Made by a program: the position numbers and the translations under genes. Below the pieces are notes generated by a model. That model was not told where the DNA came from. It saw only the letters and a list, made by a program, of their open reading frames with translations, and did not search any database. Below, piece by piece: positions 24,699 through 33,979 of a stretch of DNA of 64,000 nt (within the stretch, counting starts at the first letter, position 1; each line of letters begins with the position of its first letter). Source of the DNA: CALEMW01 sp035447065 (lineage in GTDB: Bacteria > Krumholzibacteriota > Krumholzibacteriia > LZORAL124-64-63); the NCBI GenBank assembly GCA_035447065.1, contig DAOTGJ010000008.1, positions 44,429 through 108,428 on the forward strand, in the 5' to 3' direction.

Positions 24699-26117
24699 AT
24701 GCCTTCGACACGACTCCTGGCCCCCACGGCCATGCTCCTGCTGCTGAACGGTTGCGCCGTGGGCCCCGCGTACCGCCCTCCCGTCTCTGAGACGGCCGCC
24801 GCCTGGACCTCCGACCTGCCCGCCGGCGCCGCTGCGGACGCCGCGGACCTGGCCGCCTGGTGGACGCATCTGGACGATCCCCTGCTGGACGACCTCGTCG
24901 CCCGCGCCGCCGCCGGCAACCTGGACGCCGCCACGGCCCGTTCCCGCGTGCGCGAGGCCCGCGCTCAGCGGCAGGCGTCGGGATCCGGCGATCTCCCTTC
25001 GCTGGACGCCGGCGCCGCGACGCGACGCACCGCGGGCGAGGATCCGGACCGCACCACCTGGAGCGCGTCGCTGGACGCGTCGTGGGAGCTGGACCTCTTC
25101 GGCGGCCGCAAACGTTCCGTGGAAGCCGCCGACGCCGACGTGGAGGCCGCCGAGGCCACCCTGCAGGACGTGCTGGTGTCCCTGGTGGCCGAGGTGGCCC
25201 TGGACTACGTGGAGGCGCGGTCGCTGCAGACCCAGCTCCGCGTGGCCCAAGAGAACCTGGCTGCCCAGGAGGAGAGCCTGCGGATCGTGCAGTGGCGGCG
25301 CGAAGCCGGACTGGACGACGACCTGGCCGTGGCCCAGGCCCGCAGCAGCGTCGCCGCCACCCGCGCCCAGATCCCGTCCCTGGAGCAGAGCCTGGAGCAG
25401 ACGTGGAACGCCCTGGCGGTGCTGCTGGGCGAGCAGCCCGGCGCCCTGCACGCCACGCTGGCCGACCCGGCTCCGGTGCCGTCCCTCTCCACCACCCTGG
25501 CCGTGGGCGCCCCCGCGGACCTGCTGCGCCGCCGCCCCGACGTGCGCGCGGCCGAACGCACCCTGGCCGCCCAGACCGCCCGCACGGGCGCGGCCAAGGC
25601 CGAGCTCTACCCCGGCCTGAGCCTGAGCGGCACCTTGGGCTGGGCCGCCGGCGTGCTCTCCGACCTCTTCCAAGGCGACCCCGCAGGATCCGTGGGCGCC
25701 GCCCTCAGCCTGCCGCTGTTCCGCAACGGCGCGCTGAACGCGGCGGTGGCGGTGCGCACCGAGCAGCAGGAGCAGGCCCTGATCGCCTACGAGGCCGCCG
25801 TGCTGGCCGCCCTGCAGGAGGCCGAGGACGCCCTGGTCGCCGCCGCGCGCGAGGAGGAGCGCCTGACGCAGCTGCGCGAGGCCCGCGCCGCCGCCGCCCT
25901 GGCCGCGGAGCTCGCGGCGGAGCAGTACGCGGCGGGCCTGGTGGACTTCACGTCCACGCTGGACGCCCAGCGCACCCTGCTGTCCCTGGACGGCCAGCTC
26001 GTGCAGAGCGAGGCCGCCGTCACCACCGACGTCATCCGGCTGTACAAGGCCCTCGGCGGCGGTTGGCCCACAGGGGCCGACGCGACCGCCCCGCTGCGAA
26101 CGGGAGCATCGTCATGA
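24699..26117 (+). CDS. Outer-membrane efflux lipoprotein (OprM/NodT family)
   Basis: 472 residues. Lipoprotein signal with lipobox LNGC (Cys20). TolC-like fold: two repeats of long helices, with family motifs WWTHLDDPLLDDLVARA at 54-70, WELDLFGGRKRSVEA and LRRRPDVRAAERTLAAQTA, a strong NodT/OprM signature. It forms the exit duct for the adaptor and exporter genes that follow. Its stop overlaps the ATG of the adaptor gene by four bases. It is also the only outer-membrane factor near the RND pump downstream, so both pumps might use it. AAAGGA precedes the ATG. Confidence 0.92.
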   Translation: MPSTRLLAPTAMLLLLNGCAVGPAYRPPVSETAAAWTSDLPAGAAADAADLAAWWTHLDDPLLDDLVARAAAGNLDAATARSRVREARAQRQASGSGDLPSLDAGAATRRTAGEDPDRTTWSASLDASWELDLFGGRKRSVEAADADVEAAEATLQDVLVSLVAEVALDYVEARSLQTQLRVAQENLAAQEESLRIVQWRREAGLDDDLAVAQARSSVAATRAQIPSLEQSLEQTWNALAVLLGEQPGALHATLADPAPVPSLSTTLAVGAPADLLRRRPDVRAAERTLAAQTARTGAAKAELYPGLSLSGTLGWAAGVLSDLFQGDPAGSVGAALSLPLFRNGALNAAVAVRTEQQEQALIAYEAAVLAALQEAEDALVAAAREEERLTQLREARAAAALAAELAAEQYAAGLVDFTSTLDAQRTLLSLDGQLVQSEAAVTTDVIRLYKALGGGWPTGADATAPLRTGASS

Positions 26118-27412
26118 AGACCGACACCCTGACCACGGCCGACGTGGCCGCCGTCCTGAACGAGACCGCCGGCTCCGGCCGCCGCCTGCCCTGGCGCCGC
26201 CTCGCCGCCGCCGCCGTCCTGCTGCTGCTGATCCTGGCCGCGGTCCGCTTCGCGACGCGCGGCGGCGAGGCCGCGCCCGCCTACGTCACCGCGCCCACCG
26301 TGCGCGGCGGCCTGTCCGTGACCGTGTCCGCCACCGGTACGCTGGAACCCACCGACGAGGTGGAGGTGGGCAGCGAGCTGTCGGGCATCGTGGAGACCGT
26401 GGAGGCCGACTTCAACGACCGTGTGACCGTGGGGCAGGTGCTGGTGCGCCTGGACACCTCCAAGCTGGAGGCCCAGGTCACCCAGTCGCGCGCCGCGCTC
26501 GCCTCGGCCCAGGCCAAGGTGCGGCAGGCGGAGGCCACCGTCACCGAAGCCGGTCGCAAGCTGGAGCAGCTCCGCACGGTGTGGGAGGCCAGCGGGCACA
26601 AGGCCCCGTCGCGCACGGAGCTCGACGCCGCCGTGGCCGCGCTGGACCGCGCCCAGGCCGACAAGGCCGCCGCCGACGCCGCCGTGGCCCAGGCCCGGGC
26701 CGGCCTGGACGGCAACCTCACCGACATGACCAAGAGCGTGATCACCTCGCCCATCGACGGCGTGGTGCTCTCGCGCGACATCGAGCCGGGTCAGACCGTG
26801 GCCGCGTCGTTCACCGCGCCGGTGCTCTTCACCCTGGCCGTGGACCTGCGCCGCATGGACCTGCACGTGGACGTGGACGAGGCCGACATCGGCCAGGTGC
26901 GCGAGGGGCAGGACGTGAGCTTCACCGTGGCCGCGTACCCGGAGCGCACCTTCGACGGCGTCATCACCGAGGTGCGCTACGCCCCCTCCACCTCGTCGGG
27001 CGTGGTGACCTACGAGACCGTGATCAGCGTGGACAACGCCGACCTCTCCCTGCGGCCGGGCATGACCGCCACCGCCGACATCACGGTGCTGAGCGTGGAG
27101 GACGCCGTGCTGATCCCGCGCGCCGCCCTGCGCTTCCAGCCCACCGACGGCCCGGCGCCGCCGCCTCAGGAGAAGGGCAGCCTCATCAACGACCTGCTGC
27201 CCGGGCCGCCGCGCCGCGACGACCGCAACCAGCGGCCCCAGGACGCCCCCGCCGGCCCGCGCCAGCAGGTCTGGGTCCTGCGCGACGGGCGTCCCGAGCC
27301 GATCCCCGTGGAGATCGGCGCCACGTCGGGCGGCTACGCGGAGCTCGTGTCCGGCGATCTGGAGGCCGGCGTGGAGCTGCTCACGGGCACGACGGGCGCC
27401 GGAGGCCGCTGA
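26114..27412 (+). CDS. MacA-like periplasmic adaptor of an ABC efflux system
   Basis: 432 residues. One membrane anchor at about 26-48, then a HlyD/RND-adaptor fold: lipoyl half-motifs near 75-115 (GTLEPTDEVEVGSELSGIVETV), a coiled-coil hairpin (about 115-205, Ala/Gln-rich), the second lipoyl part ITSPIDGVVLSRDIEPGQTVA, and a beta-barrel with ITEVRYAPSTSSGVVTYETV, strongly MacA-like. The C-terminal part has a proline-rich insert (PAPPPQEK to PRQQV). It bridges the inner-membrane ABC exporter and the outer-membrane factor. Overlap at both ends (ATGA and TGATG) shows translational coupling. Confidence 0.9.
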   Translation: MKTDTLTTADVAAVLNETAGSGRRLPWRRLAAAAVLLLLILAAVRFATRGGEAAPAYVTAPTVRGGLSVTVSATGTLEPTDEVEVGSELSGIVETVEADFNDRVTVGQVLVRLDTSKLEAQVTQSRAALASAQAKVRQAEATVTEAGRKLEQLRTVWEASGHKAPSRTELDAAVAALDRAQADKAAADAAVAQARAGLDGNLTDMTKSVITSPIDGVVLSRDIEPGQTVAASFTAPVLFTLAVDLRRMDLHVDVDEADIGQVREGQDVSFTVAAYPERTFDGVITEVRYAPSTSSGVVTYETVISVDNADLSLRPGMTATADITVLSVEDAVLIPRAALRFQPTDGPAPPPQEKGSLINDLLPGPPRRDDRNQRPQDAPAGPRQQVWVLRDGRPEPIPVEIGATSGGYAELVSGDLEAGVELLTGTTGAGGR

Positions 27413-28122
27413 TGGACGCGCGCACGGGCAACGTGATCGAGCTGCGCGGGGTGACGCGGACCTACGGCGAGGGCCAGGCCGCGGTGCACGCCCTGCGCGG
27501 CATCGACCTGGACATCGCCCCGGGCGACTTCCTGGCGGTCATGGGCCCAAGCGGCTCGGGCAAGTCCACCTGCATGAACATCCTGGGCTGCCTGGACACC
27601 CCGTCCGCGGGCTCGTACCGCTTCCGCGACGTGGAGGTGACGCGCCTGGCCCGCGACCGGCGCACGCTGCTGCGGCGCCACTTCCTGGGGTTCGTATTCC
27701 AGGGCTTCAACCTGCTGAGCCGCACGTCGGCCCTGGAGAACGTGGAGCTGCCCCTGCTGTACCGCGGCGTGGGCGCGGCCGAGCGGCGCGCGCGGGCGCT
27801 GGCGGCCCTGGAGACCGTGGGCCTGGCCGACCGCCGCGGCCACATGCCCAACGAGCTGTCCGGCGGCCAGCAGCAGCGCGTGGCCATCGCGCGGGCCATC
27901 GTCTCGGAGCCGCTGGTGCTCTTCGCCGACGAGCCCACCGGCAACCTGGACACCGCGCGGTCCCACGAGTTCATGGAGTTCCTGGGCGGGCTGAACCGCG
28001 ACCGCGGCCTCACCGTGGTCATGGTCACGCACGAGCCGGACATGGCCGCGTACGCCCGCCGCACCCTCCACTTCGTCGACGGCCTGGTGGCCGACGACGC
28101 CGTGAACGGAGCCGCGTCATGA
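27412..28122 (+). CDS. MacB-like ABC transporter ATP-binding protein
   Basis: 236 residues, a single nucleotide-binding domain: Walker A GPSGSGKST (residues about 44-52), Q-loop FVFQGFNLL, signature LSGGQQQR, Walker B LFADEPTGNLD and switch His in VTHEPDMAAY. This fits the LolD/MacB-type family that powers mechanotransmission exporters. The ATP-binding and permease parts of MacB are on separate genes here. Start ATG at 27412 shares a base with the preceding TGA. Confidence 0.93.
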   Translation: MDARTGNVIELRGVTRTYGEGQAAVHALRGIDLDIAPGDFLAVMGPSGSGKSTCMNILGCLDTPSAGSYRFRDVEVTRLARDRRTLLRRHFLGFVFQGFNLLSRTSALENVELPLLYRGVGAAERRARALAALETVGLADRRGHMPNELSGGQQQRVAIARAIVSEPLVLFADEPTGNLDTARSHEFMEFLGGLNRDRGLTVVMVTHEPDMAAYARRTLHFVDGLVADDAVNGAAS

Positions 28123-29327
28123 TGTTCCGCTCCTCGCTGACCCTGGCCCTGCGCGCCATCCGCCGCAACCTGATGCGCAGCTTCCTGACCATCCTGGGCA
28201 TCGTGATCGGCGTGGCGGCGGTGATCATCATGGTGACCCTGGGCGAAGGCGCCACCGCGCAGGTGCGCGACGGCATCGCGAGCATGGGCAGCAACCTCAT
28301 GATGGTGCGGCCCGGCCAGCGCCTGGGGCCCGGCCGTTCCGACGGCGCCAAGCCCTTCGCCGAGAGCGACGGCGCCGCCATCCTGGCCCAGGTTCCCGAC
28401 GTGGCCGCCATCGCGCCGGTGGCGGGCAAGGGCATGCAGGCGGTGTTCGGCAACCGGAACTGGTCCACGGAGGTCACCGGCACCACCGCCGACTACCTGG
28501 ACATCACCAACCGCAAACTCGCCGCCGGCCGCGTCTTCAGCGACGGCGAGATGCGCGCGGGCGGAGCCGTGGCCGTCATCGGCCGGACCACCGCCACGTC
28601 GCTTTTCGGCGACGACGACCCCATCGGCCAGCGTCTCCGCCTGGAGAACCTCGCCTGCGAGGTGATCGGCCTGCTGGAGGCCAAGGGCCAGAACACCATG
28701 GGCCGCGACCAGGACGACGTGGTGATCGTGCCCCTGGCCACCTACCAGCGCCGCATCGCCGGCAACCGCGACGTGAGCATGTTCCAGCTCTCGGTGCGCG
28801 ACGGCGCCGACACGGAGCGCGTGACGGAGGAGATCACCGCTGTGCTGCGCGACGTGCGGCGCCTGGCGTCCAACGCGGAGAACGACTTCAGCATCATGGA
28901 CACCAAGGAGATCGCCGCCATGCTGACCGGCACCACGCAGCTGCTCACCACGCTGCTGAGCGCGGTGGCGGCGGTGAGCCTGCTGGTGGGCGGCATCGGC
29001 ATCATGAACATCATGCTGGTGTCCGTGACGGAGCGGACGCGGGAGATCGGCATCCGCCTGGCCATCGGCGCGCTGGAGCGCGACGTGCTGACGCAGTTCC
29101 TGGTGGAGTCGGTGGTGCTGTCGTCGCTGGGGGGGCTGATCGGCATCGCGGCGGCGCTGGGCGTGTCGGTGTGGGCCACCGGGGCGCTGGGCGTGCCGTT
29201 CCTGTTCAACGGACGCATCGTGGCGGTGGCGTTCCTGTTCTCGGCCCTGGTGGGCGTGGTGTTCGGGTACGTGCCGGCGCTGCGGGCGGCGCGGCTGGAT
29301 CCCATCGACGCGCTGCGGCGGGAGTAG
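28119..29327 (+). CDS. MacB/FtsX-type ABC transporter permease
   Basis: 402 residues. First membrane span (about 20-45, FLTILGIVIGVAAVIIMV), a periplasmic MacB-PCD domain (about 50-265), then three C-terminal spans (about 275-300, 325-350, 365-385) with the FtsX motif GGIGIMNIMLVSVTERTREIGIR. ATG overlaps the ATPase gene stop (ATGA). With the adaptor and outer-membrane genes it forms a complete tripartite MacAB-TolC-like exporter, probably for a lipid, peptide or siderophore-like product. The substrate is not indicated. Confidence 0.92.
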   Translation: MMFRSSLTLALRAIRRNLMRSFLTILGIVIGVAAVIIMVTLGEGATAQVRDGIASMGSNLMMVRPGQRLGPGRSDGAKPFAESDGAAILAQVPDVAAIAPVAGKGMQAVFGNRNWSTEVTGTTADYLDITNRKLAAGRVFSDGEMRAGGAVAVIGRTTATSLFGDDDPIGQRLRLENLACEVIGLLEAKGQNTMGRDQDDVVIVPLATYQRRIAGNRDVSMFQLSVRDGADTERVTEEITAVLRDVRRLASNAENDFSIMDTKEIAAMLTGTTQLLTTLLSAVAAVSLLVGGIGIMNIMLVSVTERTREIGIRLAIGALERDVLTQFLVESVVLSSLGGLIGIAAALGVSVWATGALGVPFLFNGRIVAVAFLFSALVGVVFGYVPALRAARLDPIDALRRE

Positions 29328-29432
29328 GCGGCGGCCCGTCCGATTCCGGTGGCCGCCCCCCGTCCGTCCCAGTAATCTGTGCCGGATCACGCGACCCCTT
29401 CGGCCCGCGACCCCGACGAATGACGGACGGCC

Positions 29433-30755
29433 ATGACACGGACTCCCAGCCCGCGCCTCCACCCCTGCGTCCCCCCGCTTCCCGCCGCCGTGCTCGCCGT
29501 GGGCCTCGCCCTGCTCCTGCAGGGCTGCGGCGGCGAAGCCGACGTCGCCAAGGGCTCCGGCCCCGGCACGCTGATCCCCGCCGTGGAGGCCGTGCAGACC
29601 CGCGCCGGCACCCTGCCGCTCACCCAGCGCCTCAGCGGCGTGGTGCGCGCCGTCGGTCAGGTGGACGTGCACCCCGAGATCACCGCCGTGGTGGCCGAGG
29701 TCCTGGTGCGCGACGGCGACGCCGTGCGCGCCGGCCAGCCCCTGGTGCGCCTGCGCGACGCCGACTTCCGCACGCGACTGACGCAGGCCGAGGCCGCGCT
29801 GCGCATCGCCGAGGCCCAGCAGCGGCGGGCGGAGGCCCTGGCCCGCGAGGCCCGCGCCGATCTGGCCCGCCTGCGCACCCTGGCCGACGGCGAGCTGGCC
29901 AGCGCCGCCGAGCTGGAGGCCGCCCAGGCCGCCGCCGAGACCGCCGAGGCCGACGTGGAACTGGCCGCCGCCCGCGCCGACCAGTCGCGCGCCGCCGCCG
30001 CCGAGGCCCGCGCGGACCTGGCCCGCACCGTGGTGCGCGCCCCCGGAGACGGCCACGTGGGCAACCGCGCCGCCGAGCCCGGCCTGCTGGCCGCCCCCTC
30101 CACGCGCCTGCTGACGGTGGGCCGCCTGGACTCCGTGCGGGTCCAGGTCATCCTCACGGACCGCATGCTCGCCGACGTGGACGTGGGCCAGCGCACCGAG
30201 ATCCTGCTGCCCGGCACGGCCCTGGAGGCCCCCCTGGCGCGCATCTCCCCCTTCCTGCACCCGGTCTCCCACACCACCGAGGCCGAGATCGACCTGGCCA
30301 ACCCGGACCTGCGGCTCAAGCCCGGCATGTTCGTGGCCGTGGACGTCTTCACCGGTGAGAGCCAGCGCGCCACCCTGGTGCCGCTGAGCGCGGTGTACGA
30401 GCATCCCGTGCTGGCGCAGACCGGCGTGTACGTGGCGGCGGAGGACCTGCCCCCCGCGGGCGCGGAGACCGCGGGCGCCGACGGCGCCCTGCTGGGCCCC
30501 GTGACCTTCCGCTTCGTACCCGTGGAGATCGTGGCGGAGGGCCGCATGGAGGCCGCCGTGCGGCCCCTGCCCGCCGACGCCTGGGTGGTGAGCCTGGGCC
30601 AGAACCTGCTGACCGCCCAGGAGGCCCAGGCCCGCGTGCGGCCCGTGGACCGCGCCCGCGTGGACCGCCTGCAGACCCTCCAGCGCGAGGACCTCATGCG
30701 CGCCCTCAACGAGCGCCGCGCTGCGGCCGACGCCGCCGGGACGGTCACGCCATGA
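29433..30755 (+). CDS. RND efflux periplasmic adaptor lipoprotein
   Basis: 440 residues. Lipobox LLQGC (Cys31), then an HlyD-type adaptor: TLPLTQRLSGVVRAVGQVDVHPEITAVVAEVLVRDGDAV (lipoyl), an Ala/Glu-rich coiled-coil hairpin (about 112-200), APGDGHVGNRAAEPGLLAAP and the beta-barrel with VSHTTEAEIDLANPDLRLKPGMFVAV. The C-terminal extension (about 340-440) is longer than usual. The stop overlaps the ATG of the RND pump gene by four bases, so the pair is co-expressed. No outer-membrane factor lies in this unit; the one 4.7 kb upstream may serve both. Confidence 0.9.
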   Translation: MTRTPSPRLHPCVPPLPAAVLAVGLALLLQGCGGEADVAKGSGPGTLIPAVEAVQTRAGTLPLTQRLSGVVRAVGQVDVHPEITAVVAEVLVRDGDAVRAGQPLVRLRDADFRTRLTQAEAALRIAEAQQRRAEALAREARADLARLRTLADGELASAAELEAAQAAAETAEADVELAAARADQSRAAAAEARADLARTVVRAPGDGHVGNRAAEPGLLAAPSTRLLTVGRLDSVRVQVILTDRMLADVDVGQRTEILLPGTALEAPLARISPFLHPVSHTTEAEIDLANPDLRLKPGMFVAVDVFTGESQRATLVPLSAVYEHPVLAQTGVYVAAEDLPPAGAETAGADGALLGPVTFRFVPVEIVAEGRMEAAVRPLPADAWVVSLGQNLLTAQEAQARVRPVDRARVDRLQTLQREDLMRALNERRAAADAAGTVTP

Positions 30756-33700
30756 GGATCACCGGCGTCGCCGTGGACCGGCCCATCGCCACGGCCATGG
30801 TCTTCCTGATCATCGTCGTGGTGGGGATCATGGGCTTCCGCTTCCTGCCCGTGGACCTGCTGCCGCCCATCGAATGGCCCCAGCTCACCGTGCGCACCAA
30901 CTACCCCAACGTGGGTCCGGAGGAGATCGAACGCATCGTGACGGACCGGGTGGAGAACGCCCTGGCCGGCGTGCCCAACGTGGAGTCCATGCGCTCGGTG
31001 TCCGAGGAGGGCATGAGCCGCGTGACCCTGGAGTTCGCCCAGGGCACCAACATCGACGAGGCCGCCAACGACGTGCGCGCCGCCCTGGACCGCATCCGCG
31101 ACGACCTGCCGCCGGAGGTGGAATCGCCGCGGCTCTGGAAGTTCGATCCCGACAACTTCCCCGTGGCCATCATCGGCGCCCGCTCGCCGCTGGGCATGGA
31201 GGAGATGACCCGCATCCTGGAACGGGAGATCGCCCAGCGCTTCGAGCAGATCCCGGGCGCGGGCTCCGTGGACGTGTGGGGCGGCGTGTACCGCGAGGTG
31301 CAGGTGCAGATCCTGCGCGACCGCCTGGCGAGCAGCCGCCTCTCCGCCCTGGACGTGCAGCGCGCCCTGGCCCGCGAGAACGTGACCCTGCCCGGCGGCG
31401 ACATGCGCGAGGGCACGCGCGACCTCTACGTGCGCACCCAGGGCGAGTACCGCAGCCTGGAGGAGATCGCCGCCACCGTGATCACCGTGGTGGACGGCCG
31501 TCCCATCCGCGTGGGCGACGTGGCCCGGGTGGTGGACGGCGTCGAGGACGTGAACCGCCTGGTGCAGGTGGACGGCCTGCCCATGGTGCGCATGGGCGTG
31601 CGCAAGCAGTCGGGCGCCAACACGGTGGAGGTGGCGCGGGAGGCCCAGCGGGTCATGGAGCGCATCAACGCCGAGCGCGACGACATCGAGCTCATGCTCA
31701 TCGTGGACCAGAGCGCGTTCATCAAGGACTCCATCGCCAGCGTGCAGCAGTCGGCGGTGTGGGGCGGGCTGCTGGCCGTGTTCATCCTCTACCTCTTCCT
31801 GCGCAACGGGTCGTCCACGTTCATCATCGCGCTGTCCATCCCCATCTCGCTCATCGCCACCTTCGGGCTGCTGTACTTCAACCGCTTCACCCTGAACCAG
31901 ATGAGCTTCGGCGGCCTGGCGCTGGGCATCGGGCTGATCGTGGACAACGCCATCGTGGTGCTGGACAACGTGGTGCGCCTGCGCGAGGGCGGACGCAGCC
32001 TGCGCGAGAGCGCGCTGACGGGCACGTCGCAGGTGGGAGGCGCCATCGTGGCCTCCACCCTGACCACGCTGGTGATCTTCCTGCCGGTGGCGTTCATGCA
32101 CACGGTGTCGGGCATGCTCTTCCAGGAGCTGGCGCTGGTGGTGGTCTTCGCCCTGCTCTGCTCGCTGCTGGTGGCGCTGACGCTGGTCCCCATGCTGGCC
32201 GCCCGCTACCTGAGCGTGCGGCCCGACGGCGCCGGCGCGGGCGGGCCCCTGGCGGGCTTCGGCCGCTGGTTCCGCCGCCTGGAGGACGGCTACGCCGATC
32301 TGCTCGCGCGCCTGCTGCGGCGGCGTCCGCTCATCTTCCTGACCACGGGCCTGCTGCTGGCCGGCGCGGTGCTGCTGTGGCCGCGCATCCCCGTGGAGCT
32401 GGCGCCCCAGACCGACGCCGACGAGATCTCCCTCTCGCTGGAAATGGCCCAGGGCACCAACATCGCCGTGGTCAACGAGTCGCTGCACGAGCTGGAGCGG
32501 CTGGTCCGCGCCGCCGCTCCCATGGACGACGTGAAGCACGTGTCGGTGGAGATCCGCAACGGCGACGCCGAGGTGGAGCTGGCCCTGCGCGGCGCCGGAC
32601 AGCGCGACACCGACAGCTTCGAGCTGGCCGAGCGGCTGCGGCGCGAGACGGCCGGCCTCATCCCCGGCGCGGAGATCCGCGTGCGCGCCCAGTCCGGCCT
32701 GTGGATGCTGCGGCGGCTCTTCGGCTCCGGCGGCGACGCGGCCGTGCAGATCGAGCTGCGCGGCTACGACCTGGACCTGGCCGACCGCGTGGCCCAGGAC
32801 CTGAAGACGGTCATGGAGGGCGTTCCGCAGATCCGCGACGTGAACGTGAGCCGGCGCGAGGGGCGGCCGGAGCAGAACATGGTCATCGACCGCGAGAAGA
32901 TCGCGCGGCTGGGCCTGAGCGTGTCCGAGATCGCCGGCACCATCCAGGCCAACGTGGGCGGCGTGCGCGCCGGCGTGTTCCGCGAGGGCGGCGACGAGTT
33001 CCCCATCGTGGTGCGCCTGCAGCCGGAGGACCGTCTCACGTCCCTGGATCTGGGCGCCGTGTCGGTGAGCACGCCGGACGGCGGCGTGCTGCCGGTGTCG
33101 GCGGTGGTGCACGCGGAGCGTCGGCGCAGCCCCACCACCATCGAGCGCGTGGACGGCCAGCGCGTGACCTACATCACCGCCAACCTGGACGCCGGCGCCG
33201 CCCTGGGCGACGTGATCGAGGACCTGCGCGCCCGCCTGCGCGACTTCCCCCTGCCCGCCGACTTCTCCCTGCTCTTCGGCGGCGAGTACGAGGAGCAGCA
33301 GAAGGCCTCGCGCGACTTCACCCTCTCCATCCTCATGGCCGTGGTGCTGATCTACATGGTGATGGCGGCGCAGTTCGAACGCTTCCTGGACCCGGTGATC
33401 GTGATGACGTCGGTGCCGCTGGCGCTCATCGGCGTGGTGCCCACGCTGCTGCTCACCGGCACCACGCTGAACGTGCAGAGCCTCATGGGGATCGTCATGC
33501 TCATCGGCATCGTGGTGAACAACGCCATCGTGCTGGTGGACTACGTGAACCTGAAGCGGCGCGAAGAGGGGCTGCCCGTGGAGCGGGCCGTGATCGAGTC
33601 GGCGCGGCTGCGGCTGCGGCCCATCCTCATGACCACGGCCACCACGGTGCTGGGCATGCTGCCCCTGGCCATCGGCGCCGGCGCCGGCGCCGAGATCCAG

Positions 33701-33838
33701 GCCGCCCTGGCGCGGGCGGTGGTGGGCGGCATGACCGTCTCCACGCTGATCACGCTGGTGGTGATCCCGGCGGCGTACACGGGCGTGCACGGGTGGCGGG
33801 AGCGTCGACGGGGACCGGCGGCATCCGCTAACTCCTAG
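30752..33838 (+). CDS. RND-superfamily efflux permease (AcrB/MdtB-like)
   Basis: 1028 residues, the usual size. Starts DRPIATAMVFLIIVVVGIMGFRFLPVDLLP. Twelve membrane spans, two large periplasmic loops. The fourth span reads GLALGIGLIVDNAIVVLDN: one acidic residue (VDNAIVV) followed by Asn, where HAE1 pumps usually have a D-D pair. This is common in some divergent RND clades and may affect proton coupling. In the second half, the equivalent span has MGIVMLIGIVVNNAIVLVDY. It is paired with the adaptor lipoprotein. Substrate unknown. Confidence 0.92.
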   Translation: MRITGVAVDRPIATAMVFLIIVVVGIMGFRFLPVDLLPPIEWPQLTVRTNYPNVGPEEIERIVTDRVENALAGVPNVESMRSVSEEGMSRVTLEFAQGTNIDEAANDVRAALDRIRDDLPPEVESPRLWKFDPDNFPVAIIGARSPLGMEEMTRILEREIAQRFEQIPGAGSVDVWGGVYREVQVQILRDRLASSRLSALDVQRALARENVTLPGGDMREGTRDLYVRTQGEYRSLEEIAATVITVVDGRPIRVGDVARVVDGVEDVNRLVQVDGLPMVRMGVRKQSGANTVEVAREAQRVMERINAERDDIELMLIVDQSAFIKDSIASVQQSAVWGGLLAVFILYLFLRNGSSTFIIALSIPISLIATFGLLYFNRFTLNQMSFGGLALGIGLIVDNAIVVLDNVVRLREGGRSLRESALTGTSQVGGAIVASTLTTLVIFLPVAFMHTVSGMLFQELALVVVFALLCSLLVALTLVPMLAARYLSVRPDGAGAGGPLAGFGRWFRRLEDGYADLLARLLRRRPLIFLTTGLLLAGAVLLWPRIPVELAPQTDADEISLSLEMAQGTNIAVVNESLHELERLVRAAAPMDDVKHVSVEIRNGDAEVELALRGAGQRDTDSFELAERLRRETAGLIPGAEIRVRAQSGLWMLRRLFGSGGDAAVQIELRGYDLDLADRVAQDLKTVMEGVPQIRDVNVSRREGRPEQNMVIDREKIARLGLSVSEIAGTIQANVGGVRAGVFREGGDEFPIVVRLQPEDRLTSLDLGAVSVSTPDGGVLPVSAVVHAERRRSPTTIERVDGQRVTYITANLDAGAALGDVIEDLRARLRDFPLPADFSLLFGGEYEEQQKASRDFTLSILMAVVLIYMVMAAQFERFLDPVIVMTSVPLALIGVVPTLLLTGTTLNVQSLMGIVMLIGIVVNNAIVLVDYVNLKRREEGLPVERAVIESARLRLRPILMTTATTVLGMLPLAIGAGAGAEIQAALARAVVGGMTVSTLITLVVIPAAYTGVHGWRERRRGPAASANS

Positions 33839-33900
33839 TGCGACAACATGATATAGCCTCTAAAAATCCAATGAATATCTTGATCGCGCAACGGTCGCAC
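33838..33900. repeat. Inverted repeat around an AT-rich island
   Basis: Arms GTGCGAC (33838-33844) and GTCGCAC (33894-33900) bracket a 49-bp stretch that is strikingly AT-rich for this genome, just after the RND stop and 80 bp before the octaheme cytochrome gene. It may carry the cytochrome promoter or end the pump transcript. No T-run. Role unproven. Confidence 0.4.
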
Positions 33901-33979
33901 CCCTAGTTGGTCGGGAGAGCGCGCCTTTCCGGAGGCGCCCCCCCCTCGGAGACCAGCCCCAGCGACCGGAGGCCGTCCC

